Assembly: GCF_902686445.1 (NCBI RefSeq)
Contig: NC_062220.1
Location: 96,100,143 to 96,164,142, forward strand
Direction: 5' to 3'
DNA length: 64,000 nucleotides
Origin: Sciurus carolinensis
Lineage: Eukaryota; Chordata; Mammalia; Rodentia; Sciuridae
Shown here: piece after piece, positions 50,901-58,100 of the stretch
Numbering within the stretch: the first letter of the stretch is position 1
How the letters are laid out: each line of letters starts with the position of its first letter
The notes under the pieces: generated by a model
The model's database searches: none
What the model was told of the DNA's origin: nothing
Seen by the model: the letters and a program-made list of their open reading frames with translations, nothing else
Translations under genes and position numbers: made by a program

Positions 50901-53900
50901 AAAGGCCCAAAAGTAACTTCTGGGTACCATCGACAGTGGGTAACTCATTTAAATTTGATGTCATCTTGATAATGTAAAGGCAGACAGGTCAGGCTCAAAA
51001 ATATTCTGTACTCCAACCCCTTGAATGCCACCTAAGAAAGAAAAGATTAAATCATAGTTCTTGTATATGCCAGATTATCTGATCCCATTCCTGGGATGAA
51101 ATTTGTTGTGTAAATTATATATACAGGTAACATTCATAAGGATTATTTCAGAATATGAATTTAAGAAAGACTTTGAAACTAAAAAGATAAAAGAAAGTTA
51201 TATGCAAATATTTTAGAATGGAAAATTTGAAGGTAAAAGAAACGTTCTGAATGAGAAAATATTTTGTCTGGTAAAGTAATGTTCTTCTGCTAAAGTCCAA
51301 GGTGAAAGAGGACAAAGCTAAGGACGTAAAGTGGTGAATGTCTAAGTAAGTTGAAGAAGGTTTGTAGAAGGTAAATCTCAAAAAGTTTGTGTTTGTGATT
51401 AAATTGGCTATAATTAGCACAAAGTTACTTGAACTTTAATGTACTGATCTGAAACAAGGAATTATTGATCTGCTCTTATCTATCAAGGTAATTTTCTTTT
51501 ATTTTTTAGGTTTTATTACTTGGGGAAAGTAAATCTTAATGGAATTAGAAATTGTATCTGTTTTTAAGTCCTAAATGATTACTTTGTAACTGATTAAACA
51601 AACAACCATTGTTTAGGTTATAGCAATATAGTTGACACACTAAAATGTATGCAACTAGGTATATGTATGCATCTGAGAACTATATCTACCTAAGTCTTTT
51701 CTAAGTGTTATGTAAAAGTTTATAAAATGAAAATTTTTTACTGTCAAGATAACCAATAAGTGCCTTCTTTTATACATTGTCTCTGACACAGAAGGGCAGC
51801 ACTATCATTTGAAGACCTTTCTTATATCTATTTGCTTTGACTAAGTCAATTTCTGATCTAATGAAACTATTTCCTAAATGGATAAGAAATTTAAAGCTTT
51901 TCTTTGATTTTTATTTGCCCCTGCAGACCTGGGATTATTGTTGCCATACGCTCTGGATTCTAAATTATACTTAGTTAAATGTAAAACTTAGGAGAGAACT
52001 TTGCCAAGCTGGTGTTCTTCAAACTAAAATTATCTGTAGCAATAGCCTCAGATTTGTATGGAAATAACAAATTTGGTTGGTATTTATTCATGTCATTTGA
52101 TGTTATATAGTGGATAAAGTAACCTGCTGGCTATAAGTTCTATATACAATTTTGTGTTACTTTTCACACTGGAATTGGAATTTAAATGCATTTTTGAAAG
52201 ATAATGAAAGACTGATCTTTTAAAAGATGACATTGTAAAACATGGAAGCATTCTGCCTCTTTTTCCACAAAATGAAAGTTAAACACTTTCTTAGCCTTTC
52301 TTTGATTCATGTCCCAGATGTAATTTTGTATTGTGTTATTTGTGAAGATAAGACTGAGATAAGACTCTGCCTTCCACCTTACTCCATGTTAGAATGATTC
52401 CAAAATGGGCTAGACTTCAGCTCATTTAAAGTTGTGTTCAAAGATTGACGTTTGTTGTAAAAATTACTGATATATATATGTGTATATATATATATATATA
52501 TATCACTAAGTAAAAGTTCAAGATTATAAAAAAGAACTATCTTATAGGTAAGAAAAATTATGAATATTTCTTGAAATGTAAAAAGATGGAATCATATTAA
52601 TTCTTAGAGGAGACTGTTGTGGGTTTTTTTTTTTTCATTACTGTGTTTTAAAAAAGATTTCTCATATGATGGGTACTTGATGTCAACAGTTCAAAATGTG
52701 ACAACTAATCTGCAAGCAGTTAGCATATTGTGGCTTCTTGTAATGACTTGGGATAAAAGTTGAGGGAAGCATTCAAGGAAGGTAAATCTTTTCTTTTTTT
52801 AAATTTGTTCTTTTGTGATATATAGGAAAGGGTATATTTTGACATATTACCCATACATGGGATATAGCTTATTCTAATTAGAATCTCATTCTTGGGGCTG
52901 TACGTTATGTGGAGTTTCGTGGGTCATGTATGCATATGTGAACATAGGAAGGTTACTTCTAATTCATTCTGAATCAGGGGGGTAAATCTTGATAAGGCTA
53001 ATCAAACTAGACAATGACCGAGTGAATGGATTGACTGTCCTTGAGAATGCCTTCCCTACTTTACACTCTCTGAATTAGGCAGTCCTAAAATAATTATAAG
53101 CCAGGCACTAGCTGTCTGAGCTGAGTCTATCCTTGTATGTTCTACTTCTTTGCTGCAAGATGGTTTCCACAGCCCCAAGCGTCACATCTTCAAATGTAGA
53201 AAAGCAGGGAGCAAAAGGTGGAGCAAGGCAGAGAGGTTTTACCTGGGTGCTCTCTCAGAAGTATCCCAGCACATTCTCTGATATGTCATTGACCATGTGT
53301 GGATCACATTTGCCATACTATCCATAAGGAGAGATGGGGAAATGAGTATTTTAGTGGAAGCAGGTAAGAGAGGAGTTTGAGAAAAACTTTCGACTATTTA
53401 GTCAACCTCCTTATCCTCAAGTGAACAAATAAAATAAGAGCTACTCAATATAAAAAAAGGAAACCTATATAAGTTTTTAGAAAATTATACTTGAGTTGGT
53501 GGATTATAATATTCACATACAAATGTTCATGTATAGCTGAAGAAAATATTCAGGGAAATACCTCTGTGTATGAATGTGTATGTATAATTCCTGTGTGATG
53601 AGGAAATCAGAAACAATATTATAATTTAGTATGTTAAGTATCATTCACCTTAAATTGAAACCTAAGAAGTTATTTTTTTGAACTTTTATATTTCCTATGA
53701 GAAAGAAATATCTTATATGCCCTCATGATATTATATTGTGTTGTTCCTATAACCAGTAACTTAGAAAGTTGAAACTTATAATGTGATTACTTTTATTTAG
53801 ATGAGGTTTTGCATATTATTGAAGATGAAGGCTTTAAAATACTGATGCAAAGGCAAATACAATTGTCAGAAGAAGAAGCTCAAACACTGTGTAAGGAATA

Positions 53901-55100
53901 TGAAAATGAAGACTACTATGTCAAACTTATAGAATATATGACCAGGTGAAGTAGAATTCAGGTTTATAAAGAAAAATGAGATTTATTTTTAAGTCATTTA
54001 AGCTTTTTCTTAACCCTGCTTTCTATTCTTTTGGCAAACATGTCCTGAGTCTACTTTTTGTTGAAAATCCTGATCCTATTCCAGTTTTCTTCTCAGCTCT
54101 CTGTCTTCTCTGGTTTTCCTGGAATTTTACTAGAGCAACTGTTACTGGCATCTAGTTGAATTGATGAACACCAGAAGTTCAGAGTGTATTTTAGGAGGTA
54201 CAATCAGAGCACTGGCTCTTTGTTCAGTCTAACTTGACGTTTTGTCTGGGCTTTGCTAATCCTACATACCATAGTCCCAGGAAACAAATTGTATGCTAGA
54301 AAATTTTGAGATACCTAGAAGAGTAACTAAAATAGCAGTAGAAGCAGATATCCAGAAAGGACACATAAGCCAGAAAGGGCACAGGAGCCTCAAAAGAAAT
54401 GCTCCCCAAGAATCACTACTTGCTCTTCCTTTTCTTTCTCTGGTTACCTTTTAAAAACGTGCTCTTGAAAGGATATCCATGGAAATTCAGACACTTCCAG
54501 GATCATTTTGAAATGTTTTACTCTGTTTAACAATATACATTTGTATTATGTACATCATTGGCCACTGAGTCACAGTTTATTTAACTGTTGTTTCTTTTCT
54601 ACCAGTGGTCCATCTCTTGCCCTTGTTTTATTGAGAGAAAATGGTTTGCAGTACTGGAAAAATCTACTAGGACCAACAAATGTTAATGAAGCCAGTGAAT
54701 TTTATCCAGACAGGTAGGATTCTTATCATGGGGTCCTTATATATATATTTTTTTCATGAATCCATTTGATTTCATTTTAGTGCTGAGTAAAGGAACAAAT
54801 TTAGTCCAAAGAAACTTCTCAAAAAACCTACCATTCCTTGAGAGGTTCTAGACAGATTATGATGGAGGTCCTGTTCAGCACCAGCTCTGTTTTCATCAGC
54901 TTTTTTGCTACTGTGACCCAGATACCTGACAGGAACAATTAGAGGAGGAAAAATTTGTTTGGGGGAGTCACAGTTTCAGAGATCTTAGTCTATAGATAGC
55001 TAACTTGATTCTTCTGGGCTTGAGGGGGTGTGGCAGAACACCATGGTACAAGTGTGTGGGAGAGAAAAGCAGTTGGGAACATGGCATTGGGGGGTGAGGG

Positions 55101-55175
<75 letters not shown>

Positions 55176-58100
55176 TTCTCCTCATGAAGACAAAAGATAA
55201 ATGCTAAAGGCATGCTTCCAGTGACCTACCTCCAGTCATACCCTACCTGCCTACAGTTACCACTCAGTAAATCTCTATCATAGGATTAATGCACTGATTA
55301 GTTTAAGAATCTCATAACCTAATCATTTCACCTCTAAACCTCCTTGCATTGTCTTACACATGAACTTATGGGGGACACCTGATATCTAAATCATAACATT
55401 CTGCCCATGGCCCCTCAAATCTCATGTTCATCACACAATACAAAATACATTTAGTCCATTTTCAAGATTCCCCATATTCTCAAAAGTTCCAGGATCACCC
55501 AAAAGTCCAATTCCGAATTCTCCTCTGACACTCAAAACAAATTCTGAGCATGAGCCCTTGTAAAAATCAAAAACAAGTTATATATATTCAATATATAAAA
55601 TGCACAGAGTAAATGTTTCCATTCTAAAAGGGAGAAATAGGTGCAAAGAAGGAAGGGAAGAGACTGAAGCAAACTAAAATCCAACTGGGCAAAAAAGTCC
55701 TGAAGCTCCATGTCTAGCATCTAGGGCTCATGGCATCCTAATGTTTTCTCCAAAGGGTGGGTGTAGCTCCACCCCTTTGGAGAAAACAAGGTTTTGCTGG
55801 TTGCAGTCCATGTGGCCTCTCTGTTAGCTTGTCCTCTGCTCAATTCCTGCAGCTTTCCTTGGCAGATGTTCCACAGTATTGCCTTTTCTTAATCTTAGGG
55901 GTCTCCATTGCAGCTTCAGCTTCCTCCTCACAACTCCTTGTCCTCAATTTGACTCTCAGTTGTCTGGCCAAACTGCAAGTTTTTCAAATATTTCTGCTCC
56001 TGATTATCATAATAAACTTGACTAAATGCTGCCAGCAACATCCATACCACTCCCCCGCTCTGAAGACCGTGCTGCCTTGAAATTTCCTCCATCAGATTCA
56101 TTAGCCCATCACCTTTAAATTAAACCTCACAGATAGTCTCAGGACATGGGTGAAATGTAGACAACTTTTTAACCAGAACATAACATGAATGACCTTTGGT
56201 CCAACTTCCAGTAGAGTCCTCCTCTGAAAATCATGAGCCCAGTCTTTGTTGTCCACAGTCCTATTGGCATTATGGTCTTCTGAATTCCCACCATAATCAC
56301 CCATTAAACTCCACTTAACAACATTCTAAAGTTTTTCTGGCTTGCATCATTAAACTTTCCAAAATTCCTTTCACAAATTCAAAACAAGTTCCAAAAATCT
56401 CTGAACCATATGGTCAGGTTAGTCACAGCAGCAGCCCCACTTCTTGGTACCAATGTCTGTTTTAGTCATTTTTTGTTTTGTCTTTTTTTTTTTCTTTCTT
56501 TCTTTTATGCTGTGACCAAAGGACCTGACAAGAACAACTTTAGAGGAGGAAAAATTTAATTTGAGGCTCATGGTTTCAGATGTCTCAATTCATAGATGGC
56601 CAACTCATTCCTCAAGGCCTAAAATGAGGCAAAACATCACAGCAGAAGTATATAGCAGAGAAAAGCAGGTGGAGACATGGCACCAGAAAGCAGAGAGAGA
56701 GAGAGAGATATCTCCACCAGGACAAAATATAAACCTCAAGACACACTCCCAAGTGACCCACCTCCTCTAGCCATACCCTACCTGCCTATGGTCACTACCT
56801 AGTTAATCCCTATCAGGGGATTAATGCACTGATTAGGTTAAGGCTCTCATAACATAGTCATTTCACCTCTAGACCTTCTTGCATTGTCTCACACATGAGC
56901 TTTTGGGGAACACCTAATCTCTAAACCACAAAAAACTTGAAATTGGACATTGTTTTACAAGAGAAGATTGTGAGATTCTTGACTTGGAATTGGGAACTAA
57001 GAGGTGAAAACCTTGAAAACCTAATCAACAACCTTCTTTTAGAAGAAATACCCATCCCACTTGCTATTTAGGAGAGAGTTCTTCTGATAAAGGGATATGA
57101 TGGCAGCTGTAATTCCTTTACATGATTGAGTTTCAAGACAATGATGACTAACTCAATACGTATTCTACAATTTGGTGAAAACATTTACTGAGATAGTTTA
57201 CTGATGAGTCTTAGAAGTCAACTGAATTCTGTTATCAAGTTGACACATGGCATGGTATCTGGCACAGAGTGGGCACAATTTCAATATTTATTGTTCTTAG
57301 CTGTTGGGCGTGGTAACATCTGGAAGATAGGAATAGTGTCTCTTGCCTCTTCATACTTGGCATGTAACTGAGAGAAACAAAGAGAATTACAATCCACTTG
57401 AATTATTCACACTGACTTCAAAGTAGAATTTAACTCAGAAGAAGAAAGGCTTTTCTTTCCAGTGTACATGAATAAAGATGCTCCATAGGGCACAGCAAAC
57501 TTGACCTACATGTTGACACAATAAGTAATGGTGCCTATGAAGCACTACTTAAAAGTGAAGTGCTTTCTCTAGGGTAGGATATAATTGAATCTTACTTCTC
57601 CTACATGGACACATTTTACCACTTGATCAGCCTTACTCAGTGCCAGTTACTGCAAAGATAATAGAGATTGATCACTCTGCACATGGTGTGAGCAAAGGAC
57701 CATAGAACCTCTCAATCACCTGTACCATAGAATACAAGGCATGGTGCCAGAGAAAAACTCCTGTCATCACAAGGCTTATGCCCACAGGCAAACAGGTCTA
57801 GACCTGTGGTTCTAAGGATGGAGGTTACACATCAGTACAGAGACCTTTATGTTAAGCACACTCAGTGCCTGCCTCCTCTCTAGCTTTCTATCACTATTAT
57901 ATGAAAATTCCCTAAGTTCTTGACCATTATTTTTCTTTGGTCTCTCCATTTCCAGTTTCCTTGGCTCTGCTGAGATCTCATGGGCTACTTTAGAAATAAC
58001 TCTTGGAGAGAGCTCTGCCCCTTTCCTTCATTTGGTCATCAGATTCTTTTCTCTGTACTGGTCACTTGCAACCTCATCCTCACCCTTTCTTCCCTCTAGT

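Larger units (their letters stand above)
54888..56933 (-). mobile_element. Complete MaLR provirus (LTR-internal-LTR)
   Basis: Two related LTRs in direct orientation flank about 1.06 kb of internal sequence. The 3' LTR (minus-strand sense) is 54888-55398 and the 5' LTR is 56458-56933. The internal part, in antisense, begins 'ttctgcccatggcccctcaaatctc' and ends 'cccacttcttggtaccaatg', both characteristic of MaLR (MST/THE1-like) internal sequence. No protein-coding capacity, so a non-autonomous element. Flanking pentamers AGCTC and AACTT differ by two transitions and may be a decayed 5-base duplication. Confidence 0.88.

Noticed and set aside
55000..55213. Leucine/serine repeat proteins on the minus strand
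   Set aside because: They are translations of the (GA)n microsatellite in the MaLR LTR.
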